Below, one piece after another: positions 42,169-42,831 of a stretch of DNA of 42,831 nt. Numbering within the stretch: the stretch's first letter is position 1; each line of letters opens with the position of its first letter. The position numbers and the translations under genes were made by a program. Source of the DNA: Acinetobacter piscicola (lineage in GTDB: Bacteria; Pseudomonadota; Gammaproteobacteria; Pseudomonadales; Moraxellaceae); the NCBI RefSeq assembly GCF_002233755.1, contig NZ_NIFO01000030.1:1-42831 (forward strand), written 5' to 3'. Under the pieces are notes generated by a model that worked only from the letters and a program-made list of their open reading frames with translations, did no database searches and was not told where the DNA came from.

Positions 42169-42672
42169 TTAATCCGAATTCTTTGCAAGTAATAAAACAC
42201 GTGGATCAATATGTATTTTAGACTGCGCCAAACTATCTAAATTCACTTTAAAAATGGTATTTCCTGATTTGTTGCTTAATAAACAGAAAGTGCTCCCGAT
42301 GTCACATTCGGTATTATTTGTACTAAAAGATAGAATTGAAGGGTTAAAAGACTTGTTGATCAAACTTTGCTCTGCTTGAGCAGTCGTGTTAGAAAAAAAG
42401 ACCACATCACAATGACGTGTTTTTAATTCAGTCGCATGAACTGCTAATGCCGAAAATGGAGATTTAGTACTTTTGATGTAACTACTAAATTGAGTTGCAT
42501 AATCAGGATTATCGACAACACATAATTGAGGGTTGGGACTATTCCATTTCGCATAACTTAATATAGACAATGTCATCATAAAAAAATTGTGTGGCGAATT
42601 GGCAGAGGAATAGTTGCAAAAAAATAGCAAGACTCCTAAACATAATGTTTTTCTATTTATAAAATAGGCCAT
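42169..42672 (-). CDS. yfiR: Periplasmic YfiR-like repressor (DUF4154)
   Basis: The 167-aa protein has a signal peptide (LCLGVLLFFCNYSSANS) and a mature domain with SILSYAKWNSPNPQLCVVDN, the most typical YfiR phrase. Four cysteines, Cys51, Cys88, Cys123 and Cys130, have the order and near-identical spacing of the two disulfides known in Pseudomonas YfiR. It would bind the periplasmic part of the cyclase and keep it off until oxidative or envelope stress, or YfiB, removes it. The ATG at 42672 places the signal at the N-terminus; a TTG at 42744 would add 24 residues. First gene of the three. Confidence 0.8.
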   Translation of the reverse strand: MAYFINRKTLCLGVLLFFCNYSSANSPHNFFMMTLSILSYAKWNSPNPQLCVVDNPDYATQFSSYIKSTKSPFSALAVHATELKTRHCDVVFFSNTTAQAEQSLINKSFNPSILSFSTNNTECDIGSTFCLLSNKSGNTIFKVNLDSLAQSKIHIDPRVLLLAKNSD

Positions 42673-42766
42673 ATTCGAATTAATTTTAAAGATAAAAACC
42701 GTCAAATGTAGTTTAAAGAAAAATAACAAATATAAATAGCTCAAAATTTAGTTAAATTCATAGGTG

Positions 42767-42796
42767 TTTATATAAATTTGATTGATAAACAACCAA
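42767..42796 (-). promoter_or_regulatory. Candidate promoter of the yfiRNB-type operon
   Basis: On the minus strand TTGGTT (42796-42791) and TATAAA (42772-42767) are 18 bases apart, about 95 bases before the yfiR start. The -10 is good, the -35 partial. Nothing else is seen in 42673-42831. Confidence 0.35.
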
Positions 42797-42831
42797 ACGG
42801 TACACTATTTAGAAAATAACTTAAAAAGGGG

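Noticed and set aside
1..42831. CRISPR array, prophage, integron or replication origin
   Set aside because: No regularly spaced direct repeats, phage structural genes, integrase or DnaA-box cluster are seen; the tRNA genes are not followed by an integrase or a partial tRNA copy.

Overview
The window is a stretch of AT-rich gammaproteobacterial chromosome that looks like Acinetobacter. The reasons are gene content and order: an OprB-type porin followed by the start of the membrane PQQ glucose dehydrogenase; trpA-accD-folC in one run without trpB; yceD-rpmF followed directly by fabD-fabG-acpP; and many short hairpins with U-runs. This is recognition from memory, not a database search. It is mostly core genome with a few accessory patches.

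Layout. 1-3129 (minus): edge fragment of gcd, an OprB porin and an alpha-methylacyl-CoA racemase-like CoA enzyme. 3341-4351: an AraC-type regulator divergent from the racemase. 4352-4814: a gene-free stretch with a large imperfect palindrome and two more inverted repeats, probably a dispersed element. 4815-5819: two GNAT acetyltransferases. 6024-9373: thiolase plus FadB/FadJ-type fusion, a two-gene beta-oxidation operon. 9710-12130: an alpha/beta hydrolase with an atypical triad and a DUF2804 protein. 12208-15041 (minus): three tandem paralogues of the PF10118 'metal-dependent hydrolase' family, whose residues look like a di-iron ferritin-like centre, divergent from a second AraC regulator (15192-16226). 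16295-17635 (minus): NhaC-type antiporter.

17996-22030: trpA, accD, folC and a DedD-like SPOR protein, each overlapping the next by a few bases. 22053-23461 (minus): a lipoprotein with a tyrosine-phosphatase motif overlapping a metallo-beta-lactamase-fold gene. 23629-24622: an IS982-family element with clean ends and an 8-bp target duplication but a frameshifted transposase, just upstream of a DUF695/RraB-like gene. 25604-27513 (minus): a small unknown protein, YciO and EpmC. 27611-30643: yceD-rpmF and fabD-fabG-acpP. 30889-32596: Kbp-like BON/LysM protein, then two convergent genes sharing one N-terminal head domain fused to different membrane domains (TM2 and DUF805). 32859-33500: 1-Cys peroxiredoxin. 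33836-39705: secA, a small exported protein, argJ, nadA. 39784-40320: a tRNA operon (Pro-Arg-His-Pro) with a near-consensus promoter and a terminator. 40441-42672 (minus): a three-gene c-di-GMP module matching YfiR-YfiN-YfiB.

The parts most worth a second look are the three di-iron-like paralogues with their regulator, the shared head domain on two membrane proteins, the palindromic element at 4537-4668, and the YfiRNB-type operon. I see no CRISPR array, prophage, plasmid origin or obvious defence island.
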